From positions 20,218,484 to 20,282,483 of the forward strand of contig NC_059303.1 of assembly GCF_017591435.1 (NCBI RefSeq): DNA of 64,000 nt. Reading direction: 5' to 3'. Below, in pieces: positions 1 through 12,338 of this stretch (the stretch's first letter is position 1; each line of letters opens with the position of its first letter). The DNA is from Portunus trituberculatus. Taxonomy: Eukaryota; Arthropoda; Malacostraca; Decapoda; Portunidae. The notes under the pieces are model-generated. The model did not search any database. It was given only the letters and a program-made list of their open reading frames with translations, and was not told where the DNA came from. The translations under genes and the position numbers were made by a program.

Positions 1-450
1 AGAAACTTACAATGGCACCAAAGAGGCTTAAAGTAGTGAAAATAAGGAATCTGGTGAGAGTGCAAGTGTTAGTGAGCCACAGCCTTCCAACAGGAGAAAC
101 TTTACAAAGACGTTTTCATGGATGGTGACTCATCCTCTGGCAACTTCCCTCCTCCTCCCCACCCTTCTCCCCTCCTCTTCTAAGTTATCCATCACCAACC
201 TTTACTTATGGTATGTACATATCAAAATTGTAAAAAAAAAAAAAAAAAAAATTATCCTGAAATTCTTTATGAACGAGGTTTTGCTAAGATGAGAACAGCC
301 ATTTGGAACAAATTAACTTCGAGTATTGAGTCTCCACTGTATATGTATATCCAATAAAATTTAATTACTAACAGTAATTAAAATACCAAAAAATAGGCCC
401 CATTTGTTATTATATATTGAAAAATAACCAAACTATTGAAATCTGTCTGG
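1..450. other. Non-coding AT-rich flank
   Basis: No gene seen. Contains a short C/T-rich stretch (about 140-180) and an A run at 231-250. Confidence 0.5.
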
Positions 451-1157
451 ACAAAGCAGCCGACAGTACACCTCACTCCACAATGGAACAAAGGAGCCGA
501 TGGTATACCTCACTCCACAATGGAACAAAGCAGCCGACGGTACACCTCACTCCACAATGGAACAAAGCAGCCGACAGTACACCTCACTCCACAATGGAAC
601 AAAGGAGCCGATGGTATACCTCACTCCACAATGGAACAAAGCAGCCGACGGTACACCTCACTCCACAATGGAACAAAGGAGCCGACGGTACACCTCACTC
701 CACAATGGAACAAAGCAGTCGACGGTACACCTCACTCCACAATGGAAGAAAGGAGCCGACGGTACACCTCACTCCACAATGGAACAAAGGAGCTGACGGT
801 ACACCTCACTCCACAATGGAACAAAGGAGCCGACGGTACACCTCACTCCACAATGGAACAAAGGAGCCGACGGTACACCTCACTCCACAATGGAACAAAG
901 CAGTCGACGGTACACCTCACTCCACAATGGAACAAAGCAGTCGACGGTACACCTCACTCCACAATGGAAGAAAGGAGCCCTCACTCCACAATGGAACGGT
1001 ACACCTCACTCCACAATGGAACAAAGCAGCCGACGGTACACCTCACTCCACAATGGAACAAAGGAGCCGACGGTACACCTCACTCCACAATGGAACAAAG
1101 GAGCCGACGGTACACCTCACTCCATAATGGAACAAAGGAGCCGACGGTACACCTCAC
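451..1157. repeat. 37-bp minisatellite, about 19 copies
   Basis: Tandem units with core cctcactccacaatggaaca and acaaaggagccgacggta; period 37 bp. Units differ at a few sites (cagc/gagc, gacggt/gatggt). One partial unit disturbs the phase near 975-1000. Because 37 = 1 mod 3, each frame cycles through all three readings, so all three forward frames are open (HSTMEQRSRRYTSLHNG type); these ORFs are repeat artefacts. Confidence 0.95.
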
Positions 1158-1162
1158 AGTAG

Positions 1163-1592
1163 AATTTTATTTTCTACCCATACTCCCCCATTCCCCCCCC
1201 AACAAGCTTGGGAACAGGTGGGAAAGCAGGGTTTCGGGTGGGGAACATAAAATGTGTTGGAAATGCATTTTTTTTTTTTTTTTTTTTTTTTTGCATAACT
1301 GGGGGCAGAAATTGCCATCCTAAATTCTATGGAAGATTCACTACAACTTTCGAAAATTCACTAATTTGTATAAATTCCATAAATTTGAAGTAAATTTCAG
1401 CAAGGACGCTAACCTAACCTAACCTAGACTGGGGCTGCGCCCCCTCTGGACCCCTTCCAAGTAGTACATTAACCTATGTGCAAAAAATACGCATTTCCGA
1501 CGCATCTCATGTTCCCCACCCGAAATCCCATTCCACCTGTCCCCAAGCTTGTTGGTAAGGGATAAGGGAGAGTATGAGCATAAACTAGAATT
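1163..1592. mobile_element. Inverted-repeat (MITE-like) element inside the minisatellite
   Basis: Arms of about 110 bp (1163-1275 and 1480-1592) are reverse complements with scattered mismatches; both contain caacaagcttggg and ttcgggtggggaacat. The roughly 200-bp centre has a T run and a short (cctaa)n. Minisatellite units flank both sides and both junctions carry cacctca, which could be a target duplication or simply the repeat itself. Confidence 0.7.
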
Positions 1593-1790
1593 ATACCCAC
1601 CTCACTCCACAATGGAACAAAGCAGCCGACGGTACCCTTCACTCCACACTGGAACAAAGCAGCCAACGGTACACTTCACTCTACAATGGTACAAGGGAGG
1701 CGACGATACACCTCACTCCACAATGGTGCAAGGCAAGCGATGATACACCTTACTCCACAATGGTACAAAGCAGCCGAAGGTACACAGTAA
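1593..1790. repeat. Diverged continuation of the 37-bp minisatellite
   Basis: Five degraded units (cactccacaatgg, cactccacactgg, cactctacaatgg and similar) with the same period as 451-1157. They lie beyond the inverted-repeat element, so the element interrupts one array. Confidence 0.85.
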
Positions 1791-3486
1791 GCCATGAGCC
1801 GGGGAAGGGGTCGGCATTGGCACTAATGAAGACGTCTCCAATAATGGAGACGGGACAACACAAACATAGGCACACGGACGATTCACTCATAACCATGCCA
1901 TTACCTTCACCGGGGTCATGACACAGGCTGCGGGAAGTGACACAGGCTAACGGCGGCACACGGCACTCAATTTGCACTGGCACTCAGCTCATAGTCACAG
2001 CAGCAACAGGTGGTGGGAGGAGTGCTGGTGGTGGACGCTGGTCAGACCTTATTTCCAACAGGGCTACCATTACCGTTCTTTCTCTCTCTTCATATTTTTT
2101 CCCTATATTCTAAAGTAGCGGATGGCGCATTATTAGTGAAATCTATATACATTATTAGCTGCACTAGAGGAACCATGGTACAATAACAAGTTATTGTACC
2201 ATGAGAGGAACTATTTGGGAAGCGGCTCAGGGATACATCTGTCGTCTGGCAGGCACTGTCATTTCCGGGAATTTCAAATACGCATTCCCTCAAACACCTT
2301 TTCATATATGGTTGTTAGTTCATCACTTCTTGAATTTATGACCTCCTAATTTTTATCGTGAGGGTTGAATTAGATTGTGGAAGGAGTTGTGTATTCAGTT
2401 CACATCTGAGAGACCTTCACTTTGAATAGTTTACCATGCAGTAGCCTTCGCTGATGCTGCAGGTCTCATGGCAGGACATCTGGTTGCCACAACTCCCACA
2501 CTGTCTGGCAAAGGAAGCTCGAAAAGACCATGATGACAATGAAATGAATATTGTTATCGCCAGAGAGAGAGAGAGAGAGAGAAAATGTGAGAGAGACAGA
2601 GAGGGGGAGAGAAGTAGAGCGAGAGAGAGAGGGATAGAGGGAGCGATGGAAGTTGTTTACAAGATAGGAAGTGCTGAGTCCCGTCTCATAGATAGAGAAT
2701 TCCTGGGTCAGCGGATGAGGTCAGAGGGTGAGTTCACTGCCTCATGCCAGGCCACACCAAGGAGCAGTCCTGAACAAGCTATCGCAGAGTACACGTTAAC
2801 ATCGTCATCTCCTTGTAACGTGCCGTAGACCCGAACACGTAAGTTTATTGTCCTTCAGACTTATGCTTATTTACCCCACACGCTGTTTTATGAGTGTACT
2901 TATCGTATTTAGTGTCGCATAATGTATTTAGTCTCACAAACGTAGCATATATGTGCTTATATCACAGCCGTTCTCATTTGGTGGGAATGTGGGTGTAATA
3001 TAAGGATTCGACCCGTCGAGGGGTCCTAATTATTTCACCTGCATCCTTGCCAAAGGGAAACGCGCTTATTATATTGTTTGTTTGTATTTTATCGTAGTGC
3101 CTTTGTCAACAGGTTTTGACCGAAAAATGCATATATTATCGCGTCAACGTGAGGGTCTCACTGTCCTGCAACCACCTTGATGGGCGGTAACAAATATGGA
3201 TTTGATCTTTGTAGAGTCTTCATCGACAACAGCTTCTGGAAAGATATAGGTACTGAAATGTACCATTTAGAGCCTACAACCAACTCACTGTGTCTTGAAG
3301 CAGTTTTCCAACCCATATCTATCAAAGGAGTCAAATCTGTCATCCTTTCTTTCATGGCAGCAGTAATTGGATAGAAATGCTTCTGCTGTGTATCATAGGA
3401 CTACCTTCTTCTCCCTCTCCAAGCACCCTACCAGCACAACTTCCCCTGTCTCTATCTCCATGCCTCTCATACCTCCTTCATGCACT

Positions 3487-3489
<3 letters not shown>
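1791..3489. other. Intergenic, no gene recognised
   Basis: Contains a small relic (about 1834-1870) resembling the 3' end of the CR1 at 19-23 kb (ggagacgggacaacac), a perfect 14-bp-arm hairpin at 2174-2203, and an imperfect (AG)n tract at 2561-2640. The open frames are not protein-like. Confidence 0.5.
2174..2203. repeat. Perfect hairpin, 14-bp arms, 2-nt loop
   Basis: catggtacaataac, then aa, then its exact reverse complement. Short gaggaa direct repeats flank it. Function unknown. Confidence 0.85.

Positions 3490-3576
<87 letters not shown>
3490..3576. repeat. (CT)n microsatellite
   Basis: Uninterrupted CT array of about 43 units, directly next to the 3' end of the degenerate LINE at 3590-4320. 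Confidence 0.98.
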
Positions 3577-3578
<2 letters not shown>

Positions 3579-3589
3579 GTAGGGAAGAG

Positions 3590-3603
3590 GACCAGCCAAG
3601 GGC

Positions 3604-3634
<31 letters not shown>

Positions 3635-4320
3635 GATTAAAAAAAAAAGGCCCACTTGAGTGCTGGCTCTGTAAAAAGTAAAACGTCAGCCAAAGTTGAG
3701 GAGGAAATGCCTCAATACCTCCCTCTTAAAAGAACACAAGTCGTAGAAATTCGGAAATACAGATGCAGGGAGTGAGTGAGTTCCAGAGTTTACCAGTGAG
3801 AGAGATGAATGATTGAGAGTACTGGTTAACTCTTCCGTTAGAGAGTTGGACAGAATAGGGATGAGAGGAAGAAGAAAGCCTTGTGAAGCGAGGCCGCAGG
3901 AGGAGGGGAGGCATGCAGTTAGCAAGATCAGTAGAACAGTTAGCATGAAAATGGCGATAAAAGATAGAGAGAGATGCAACATTCCGGCGGTGAGAAAGAG
4001 ACTGAAGACAGTTAGTCAGAGGAGGGGAGTTGATGAGATGAAGAGCTTTTGATTCCACCCTATCAAGTAAATCTGTGTGACTGGAACCCCCCAAACATGC
4101 GAAGAGTACTCCATACAGGGACGGATAAGGCCCTTATACAGAGTAAGCAGTTGGAGGGGCGAGAAAAACTGGTGGAGACGCCTCAGAACACCTAACTTCA
4201 TAGAAGCTGTTCTAGCAAGAGATGAGATGTGAAGTTTCCAGTTAAGATTATGAGCAAGGGACAGACCGAGGATATTCATTGAGTAAGAGGGAGACAGTTG
4301 AGTGTCATTGAAGAAGAGGG
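3590..4320 (-). pseudogene. 3' fragment of a jockey-like LINE reverse transcriptase
   Basis: Minus-strand frames read LGLSLAHNLNWKLHISSLAR, LLTLYKGLIRPCMEYSSHVW, LSHRRNVASLSIFYRHFHAN and GKLWNSLTPCICISEF, the post-polymerase C-terminal region common in jockey-type non-LTR elements of arthropods. It is split over at least two frames near 4090-4016. The 3' side has an A-rich/T-rich tail (about 3605-3650). It is truncated upstream by the CT/TA array at 4328. Confidence 0.85.
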
Positions 4321-4324
4321 GATA

Positions 4325-4663
<339 letters not shown>

Positions 4664-5321
4664 TATGTGCCACCTAAGACTAATACATGAGGAACTGAAG
4701 AACATAAAGATATGCAAAGAGAGGTGATTAAGTGCCTAATTAACATGATAAGAAGAGATAGAAGAATACTTTTAGTTGGAGACTTTAACTGCAAAAAAAA
4801 AAAAAAAAAAGTAAACTGGAGAGAGAGTAAAGTAACGGATAATGCTGGGCAGTGGAGCGAGGAAGTGTTCCAGTTGACTATGGTTAATACAATGGATCAG
4901 TTGGTAGGAGTCAACAAGGTACAGGGTGGGAAGAAGAACCAATGTTGCTTGACCTAGTATTCACAAAGAAACCAGAGCCCCCTCCAATCACACAATACCT
5001 TAGTCCAGTGGAAAGAAGTGATCATGTGACATTAGAGATGCAAATTCATGAGGAAGATGGGATAAATTACAGGGATGACTACAAAAGAGAGAGATTAAAT
5101 TATGCAAGAGCAGATTTTGAAAAATTAAGGATCTATTTTGGTGATATTGTGTGGAGAAACATTATGTACAGAAAGACAGTACAAGGGAAATATGACATTC
5201 TTATAAAATATAATGAAGGAGTACAAAAATTTGTACCTGTTTATAGAGTTAAGAAAAAAAGAAAAAAAGAAAAAAACGTGCTTGGTACAATGTTATTTGC
5301 ACTTTCTTTCTTTCTTTTTTT

Positions 5322-5622
5322 TTTTACGTTAAGGCCTATAGCGCCTGTAGGCACACTTGAAGAGTGTATGAGAAGCGCTGTTGAGCTTCCGCCCATTAGT
5401 GGTGCAGGCAATTTTATTTATAGTGGTACCCCATATCACCACCCAAACTCATCTTGGGTGTAACCACCTAGAAACTGGGTAACATGGTGATATGTAGGTA
5501 ACATTAAACCACTCGACAAATGGCAAAGTGTTTTAAGGCTGTACGTGGTGGGATTCGAACCTACGCGTGGACGTCTGCCCGATCCTCGCTCACCACCTTA
5601 TCCACTATGCTACCGCCTCCCT
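5322..5622 (-). mobile_element. tRNA-derived SINE (family A) inside the CR1 copy
   Basis: On the minus strand it begins with a tRNA-like head: A box tagcatagtggataagg and B box ggttcgaatcc. A body of about 200 bp follows, then a tail cgtaaaaaaaaaaagaaagaaag. CR1 coding similarity breaks at its left side and resumes to the right. Confidence 0.8.
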
Positions 5623-6407
5623 AACATACAAGCATTCAAGCTAAAAAGGCAAAAGATAAAGCATGGAAGTAACTCATAAAACAAAGAAATGACTATAACA
5701 GACGGCAGTACAAGGATGCCAGAAATGAATATATTTAGAGTAAGGAGAGAAGAAGAAAGAAACTTTGATAAAGATGTGGTGAAGAAAAGCAAAGACGAAC
5801 CCAAACTTTTCTACAAGTTTATAAATGGTAAAACAAAAAACAAGGGAAACAATTAAAAAAATATTAAAGAAGGGAAGACATACCAAACAGAGAAGGAAAT
5901 GTGTGAAATAATGAATGAGAGCTTCAAAACGGTATTCACAGCAGATGATTTCACAGAACCTAATAGGACATTAGATTGCCAAGGATTACAGGAGATCGTA
6001 GTGCACAAAGAGGATATTGGAAGATTATTGGATAAGTTGGATGTCAGAAAAGCAATGGGTGTATCAGGCTGGGTGTTAAAAGAATGTAATACACTTCTAC
6101 AACAATAAAGTTATCAATCAATCAATCATGTAAAGAGCAACTGCTGGATCCAATTTGGGAAATAATTACAAGTTCAATAAATGAAGGGAAAGTTCCACTA
6201 GAATGGAAGAGAGCTAACGTAATTCCGATATTTAAAGGAGGAAAGGCAACTGAACCACTAAACTTCAGACCAGTGTCACTTACAAGTGTTTTGGGGAAGT
6301 TGTGTGAAGTAATTATCAAAGAAAAATGGGTTAAATTTCTAGAACAGGAGGAAGTCATATCGAACAGACAATTTGGGTTCAGAACATGGAGGTCATGTGT
6401 ATCAAAC

Positions 6408-6634
6408 TTTTTTTTTTTATATTTATACCATGTGGGCTTTTCACGGGAATTTATGGGCTAAAGGGGATACTTTTTAGGGTACTTCCTATCTCAAAGCCCA
6501 CCCGCTAGGAAACCGTTGCCCCGAGTGAGGAAGCCCAACCTACACTCGGACCGTGGACAGGATTCGAACCCGTGCGCTTGGAGACCCCTCGGATCCCAAA
6601 GCACGCATGGTTCCACTGTACCACGGCGGCCCCC
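6408..6634 (-). mobile_element. tRNA-derived SINE (family B) inside the CR1 copy
   Basis: Minus-strand head gggggccgccgtggtacagtgg with B box gggttcgaatcc, ending in an A-rich tail (T run at 6409-6419 on plus). Removing it rejoins the RT reading SCVSN|LLSFYSRV, so the insertion point is exact to a few bases; both junctions carry act/aact. Confidence 0.82.
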
Positions 6635-7595
6635 ACTTATTAAGCTTCTACTCAAGAGTTATCGTAGGACTGGAAAACAGAGATGGATGGGTGGACACAG
6701 TATACCTGGATATTAACCCCTTACGTACGACATTTTTTTTTTTTTACCTTCCTTCCGTCCTGGCCGACCATTTCCGGGTACTTTTCAACTTTCACCAAGG
6801 GATTTTTTTCCTATGGGATTGTAGATAAAATTGTTCCACATCTAAACTCGAAATCCGCAACTCTCTTACGTGCTCTGGTTCGGCCGTAGCGGGCCGTCAA
6901 AGTCTGAAAAATTAAGAAATATCCTCCCTGAGGCCCAACAGAAAACGGGGGTTTCACGTGTCAAACGCGTTTTCCGCAAAAGTAATGAAAGATTGATGAT
7001 TTGGATGTGTGGCACCACTCTAGAATGAGTGATGTAACACAGAAAACATCATGATACCACGTGTATGTCTGCATCATACAGCTATCACCTCCTACAACCA
7101 CACACACACACACACACACACGCATAAAAAAAAAAAAAAAACGAATTTCACGGGTCATTTCTGGTGCACACGAAGTTTTGTGCACGTATGTACGCGTGTA
7201 TGTGCGCGCCTGAGGTTTACATGGCGCCAGACAACCCTCTATTGTCTAGCACCGCACATAAAGGATGGGAGGGGCTACGGAGGGGAGAGGAGGTGGGAAG
7301 AGGGAAGGAAAGGGTCGACCAGACCCTCCGTGAATCATTTGGGGATGGTGGATTGCTAGTATACAGTGCAGGCCAGCGATACAATAGTCAGTCTTGACCA
7401 AGGAATATACATAGAGGAAGTTTTGGTGTGAGTTAAAGTTTGGAGGACAGCGACGGTGCTGCCATCTGTTGGAAGCGAGTATTCATAGAAAACGTTGTTA
7501 GGATTAACTTAAAATTTCTCCCATGCTTCCACCCCCCCCCCTATTTTTCCTTGTATTCTCTCATGGTTATGAACTTATAAGGCAATTAAAACATG

Positions 7596-7596
<1 letters not shown>

Positions 7597-7687
<91 letters not shown>
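7597..7687. repeat. (TA)n microsatellite
   Basis: About 45 TA units at the outer edge of the left palindrome arm. Confidence 0.97.
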
Positions 7688-7690
<3 letters not shown>

Positions 7691-7702
7691 TTTTCTGCCC
7701 GC

Positions 7703-8380
7703 CTCCGCCTGAGCCACACCATAATCCTTACTTGCATCGCATACGTCAACTGTCTCGTGACCACTTCTGTCCTTGGTGTAGGACTACCCCTGAGGCCATG
7801 GAACATTTCCTGCTTCATTGCCCACGCCTCCTCTCTCAACATTACGCTTCCGGCTCTCCACCCTGGCCATCATAACACTCGACCTGCCCACCCTCTTGGT
7901 GGCCTCAGACGTCCACCCCTCCTGGCAACCTGCTGTCCTTCGCCTTACTTGTGCCTTCTTGAGGAAGACCGGCCAGCTACCACGCCTGTGATACCCACAC
8001 AGGACTACCCCAGGGCTCATAAGGATCCAAAAGAGGCCATGAAGATCTATGGATCCTTATGAGCCCTGGGGTAGTCCTGTGTGGTTATCACAGGCATGGT
8101 AGCTGGCCGGTCTTCCTCAAGAAGGCACAAGTAAGGCGAAGGACAGCAGGTTGCCAGGAGGGGTGGACGCCTGAGGCCGCCAAGAGGTTGGGCAGGTTGA
8201 GTGTTAATGATGGCCAGGGCAGAGTCGGGAGCGTAATGCAGATGTTTAGAGGAAGCGTGGGCATTGAAGCAGGAAACGTTCCATGGCCTAAGGGGTAGTC
8301 CTACACCACGGGCAGAAGGGGTCACAAGACAGACGTAGGCGATGCAAGTGAGCACTGAGCGTGGTGTGGCCCAGGCGGAG
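7703..8380. repeat. Large palindrome made of a LINE 3' remnant
   Basis: Arms of about 325 bp (7703-8028 and 8051-8380) are reverse complements with few mismatches, around a 22-nt spacer. Each arm, read outward to inward, encodes the C-terminal Cys/His motif of non-LTR elements (CPWCRTTPEAMEHFLLHCPR at about 7770-7829 on plus, and the equivalent on minus). Confidence 0.88.
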
Positions 8381-9745
8381 TGCCTTGCGCTCCTTCCCGA
8401 CGTTCCCGTGACTTGACTGCGCTCATCCTCCCCTGCTGATGGACACCCCCATCCCTCACTCCCTTACTACCTGCGACCCGCGCGCCATCTGTTAGAAGCG
8501 AGGTTCCCTAATCAATTCCTCCAGCCCGCCCATTGAACCCGTATATCCTCCCTAGAATCCTTGGTCTTGACCTACAGAAAACGCTCTTTCCAATGGCGCT
8601 AACGCCAGCTAGCTACCTTTTACCGCCAGTTTGTTTTTTACAGCCCTTGCCATATATAGGCTGATCGGCATTAGTTTCAAATATCATCCGCCTATATTAT
8701 GTAGGCTGGTCGCATGTTAGGGGTTAAAAGGCTTTTGATAAGGTTCCTTATGGAAGACTACTTTGGAAACTAGAAAACATAGGAGGACTGCGAGGAACTT
8801 TGCTAGAATGGACAAGATTATTTGAAGGATAGGGAAATGAGAACTGTGATCAGAGATACTTACTTATCTTGGGTTAAAGTAACTAGCGGAGAGCCACAAG
8901 GGTCAGTGTTAGCCCCCATTATGTTTCAGATTTATATAAATGACATTCACATTGGGTTAAATAGTTATATGAATTTATTTGTTGATGATGCAACGCTGCT
9001 ATGAATGATCAAAACCATAGAGATTAGAGAACTGTCTGCTGTTGCAGGAGAATATAAACAAGATCTACGAGTGGAGCAGGAAGTGGAAATTGGACTTTAA
9101 TGTCAAGAAATGTCACATAATGGAACTAGGAAAAAGTAAAAGAAGACCGGTATGGAACTATTTGATGGGAGAGGAACAAATAATGAAGACTAAAGAGGAA
9201 AAAGATGTGGGAGTGATCATATCGGAAAATCTGAGCCCCAAAAATACATAAGCAAGATATTTGGATTATCATATAAAATGTTGACTAAGAGTGGCATTTC
9301 AATACATGGACAAAGATATGACGAAAAAAATCATCACAAGCATGATAGTCCAAGGATGGAATATGCAGCAGTGATGTTGTCTTCAAGCTCTAAAAAGGAT
9401 ACAAGAAAATTGGAAAGGATACAGAAGATTGCTACAAAGATGGTGCCGGAATTAAAGGACTTCCCATATGAAGAACGACTGAAGGAAATGGAACTGCTAA
9501 CCTTACAAGATAGAAGAGAACTTGGGGACCTAATAACAATGTACAGGCTAGTCAATGGCATTGAAAAGATAGACAAAGAAGACCTGGTGCTGTTGACAGA
9601 AGATGGAAGGACAAGAGGACATGAAAAGATCAGGATGAAGCAGTGTGTGAAGGATATTGGAAAATAGTTTTCCACACAAAACAGTGGAAAAGTGGAATAC
9701 ATTGAATAATGAAGTTGTTACAGCACATAATGTGCATAACTTTAA

Positions 9746-9950
9746 CCCCTTCAGTACCATGACGTGTTTCCATATTAATTCTGGTTACTATTTGGTGATT
9801 TTCCACAGATTTATAAATTCATGTGACGATTAGAATAGTGGAGACTGTGGCCATTAATCTTCTGAGCTCCATAGACCCTTCCTGATGTCAATAGAATGAT
9901 TTAATTGTACACAAAACTCAAATAAAAAATGTATCCTAGTACTGAAGGGG
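9746..9950. mobile_element. 205-bp TTAA-flanked MITE
   Basis: TTAA at 9742-9745 and 9951-9954. Termini ccccttcagtacca and, in reverse complement, ccccttcagtactagg. Removing it with one TTAA restores HNFKEKLDKW, the same peptide found in other CR1 copies here (HSFKEKLDKC). A clean piggyBac-like non-autonomous insertion. Confidence 0.85.
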
Positions 9951-10043
9951 TTAAGGAAAAATTAGATAAATGGAGAAATGGAGACAGGACACTATGAGCC
10001 CCACTCGAACCCTGTACAATACAACTAGGCAAACACACACACA

Positions 10044-10229
10044 CAAGTTGTGGGCAGGAGCTTTTGCAAAGAGCAGCCTGCACCTAACCATACCAGATAC
10101 AATCCATACTAAATGTATAGAAAAGTTTGCATTAAGACTAAGTCCTGACTTTGCTTGGAAACAAAAATGGGCGATCTGTTCTAAAATTTGGTGCAAGGGA
10201 ATAAGACAACCATAACAAAGTGAAGTGTA
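10044..10229. other. Short flank between CR1 and the 3'UTR
   Basis: Single-copy-looking sequence with no gene recognised. Confidence 0.3.
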
Positions 10230-10235
10230 TTTATT
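10230..10235 (-). terminator. Candidate polyadenylation signal
   Basis: AATAAA on the minus strand (TTTATT on plus), about 1.4 kb after the VSAV stop codon and followed by a T/G-rich stretch. Position and motif are the only evidence; the hexamer at 10948-10953 is an alternative. Confidence 0.3.
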
Positions 10236-11629
10236 TGTACATTCTTATCCAGGCCTCCAGAAAGGGCCGCAGGTTTGGAAGTATACCAAGACCATCTTCT
10301 CACCACCACGTCAGGCATCTAGTGTCCTGCCCTCGACTCTCTGGATGCAAACTTGTTCTCAGGGCAGAAGACACAAGGCTCCCGATCAGTTAGAAAAAAC
10401 ACAATTAAGTTACTTGTTACACTGAATGTTCTGTTGATTTTTGGTGACATCAAAGTTACATAATTGGAACATTGGGATTAATATTACAGTCAACACTGAT
10501 GAAATGCAGGAAAGAAGTTAATATATCATGGGAAATCCATAAAATATGTGCCTGATAAACTAAATTATTGCCCAGGAAATAATGCAATACCAAATTAACA
10601 GTAAGATTGTCAATTACTCTTGTACATCATGTACGAAAGTTATTAATTTTGGAAAAACTATGCCAATCAATCACAAATTCAAATTTAGTTATGAAATTTC
10701 CTCAAGTAATGTCACATAGCTTTTTTTGTTTTGTTTAGATCTAATTCTGCTAAAGTCAGATACATTGCAAGTGTTCACCATGCAAAGGGTTGCTCCCCCT
10801 CAGCCCTCACAGCCTGGGTGGCTCCCGGGGGAGGGGCGTGGACGATGGGGTGGCTGGCTGGCTGTGTTGGCTTGGAGAGGGACACATACTGCTCATTCAG
10901 GAGTCATCAACATGAGTCTTACATTCATCTTCCATATGGTGTGGCTTTTTATTTACAGCATTAAAAATTTAACATACAGAAGAAATGAAAGTTTCAAAAT
11001 TGCTGACCTCATTACTTACACAGAATACTTAACAACTAATCATATGGACATGAATAAAGCTATCTATATAGTATATACAGAACATCCACATATAATCATG
11101 AGTTACATGTATTTATAATGTGTTAAATTCATAAAAATCTTACTGAAGCTGTGCCCCAAAGTATCTTATAGCCAGAGAGTTTAGTAATGGACCGCTGGTT
11201 AGGAGTGGAGAGATACAGATACATTACTAGTTAGGATATATCTTTACATAGCTTACTACTAACTGTCTCTCATAAATAGTCACAGACAAATGTCATACTC
11301 TTACTGAATGTAATAAAATATGGAGTCTCTCAGCAGGGCTTCCCTCTGGGCTCAGTCCACACACTCTCTCTGGGCCATATGAGACTGTTTATCTTTGGCT
11401 TCTCAAATTTCATTCCCACAAGATAAGCAAACCAGAGTTTTTCAAACTTTTCACTTGACATCTACAATTTACTGATTAAATGGACTTTCAAAATTAAATA
11501 CATAATATTTTGTATAGTAACAAACTCTGAGAAGCTACTCTTGTAAAAGCTAATGGAAAAATCTAATTTTAATATGAAGGGTTAAATGTACAAGGGACTA
11601 GGTCAGCCTCCCAGTGCCTGGCAGGTAGC
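10230..11629 (-). other. Gef26: Probable Gef26 3' untranslated region
   Basis: Follows the TAA at 11630. It is AT-rich with no credible coding frame on either strand. Candidate AATAAA signals on the minus strand lie at 10948-10953 and 10230-10235. Its true end is unknown; the CR1-like element ends just beyond, at about 10043. Confidence 0.5.
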
Positions 11630-11664
11630 TTACACAGCAGAGACCTGAGCATCTTCTTCTTCAT
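11630..11664 (-). CDS. Gef26: Gef26 window exon 21: conserved C-terminus VSAV and stop
   Basis: Acceptor cactttgcag|AT. Completing the codon from exon 20 it reads DEEEDAQVSAV then TAA at 11632-11630. RAPGEF2 and RAPGEF6 both end EDEQVSAV/ENEQVSAV, so this is a near-exact match to the family's C-terminal PDZ-binding motif (S-x-V). It fixes the true 3' end of the conserved isoform. Confidence 0.95.
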
Positions 11665-12254
11665 CTGCAAAGTGAAGACAAGGGATCTGATGCAATTATT
11701 ACCATTTCAGTAACTGAACAACAACAATGTTGATGCATAGCACAGTCCAGCAGATGAAATGAGACATCCAGAAGGCTTGAGGGAGGGAGGGAGTATAGGA
11801 GACACGCAGTGCTTCAATTGCCTCTAGAATTTCATCATACAAGAGAGGAAGGGTGACATCAGGTGAGGAAGTGTATGCTCAGTAAGGGTCGGAAACTAGA
11901 CAGAGCTAACAAGCCAACACTTGCCACAGTACAGTGAGCACAGGCCTTGCTGGCCTCACACACACTAAGGCACGGCCGAACCAGCCTCAGGGGCCGGCAG
12001 GGCCACCTACCGCTGCACATAAGTCTCTCCCAAATAAATACATACAAGGCCAAAAGGAGAATATATGGAATAAGGGGCATCATGAACCAAGGCATGTGCT
12101 TACTGAGACAGTAGTGTATAATATAAGGCTTCTGAAGGAATAGTACAAAGTTGATTCTCACAATGAAGAGAAAATGAGACTAACAGCAACATACTACATA
12201 CTCATCTTAGAAAAGAAACAAATAAATACTAAACACAGGACTAAGTATTGGATC

Positions 12255-12338
<84 letters not shown>

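Larger units (their letters stand above)
6717..8723. mobile_element. TTAA-flanked element, about 2 kb, with terminal inverted repeats
   Basis: Both ends abut TTAA (6713-6716 and 8724-8727). Termini are ccccttacgtacgac and, in reverse complement, cccctaacatgcgacc. CR1 RT reads VYLDI before it and KAFDKV after it, with one base lost. TTAA target plus CCC-starting inverted termini is the piggyBac signature. No transposase is present, so it is a non-autonomous piggyBac-like element (inference). It contains a (TA)n tract at 7597-7687 and a large palindrome at 7703-8380. Confidence 0.72.

Noticed and set aside
451..1157. CRISPR array interpretation of the 37-bp repeats
   Set aside because: Units are directly tandem without unique spacers and the genome is eukaryotic.
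417..1323. Overlapping open frames of up to 295 codons across the first kilobase
   Set aside because: Produced by a 37-bp tandem repeat with no stop in any frame; no protein-like composition or flanking gene signals.
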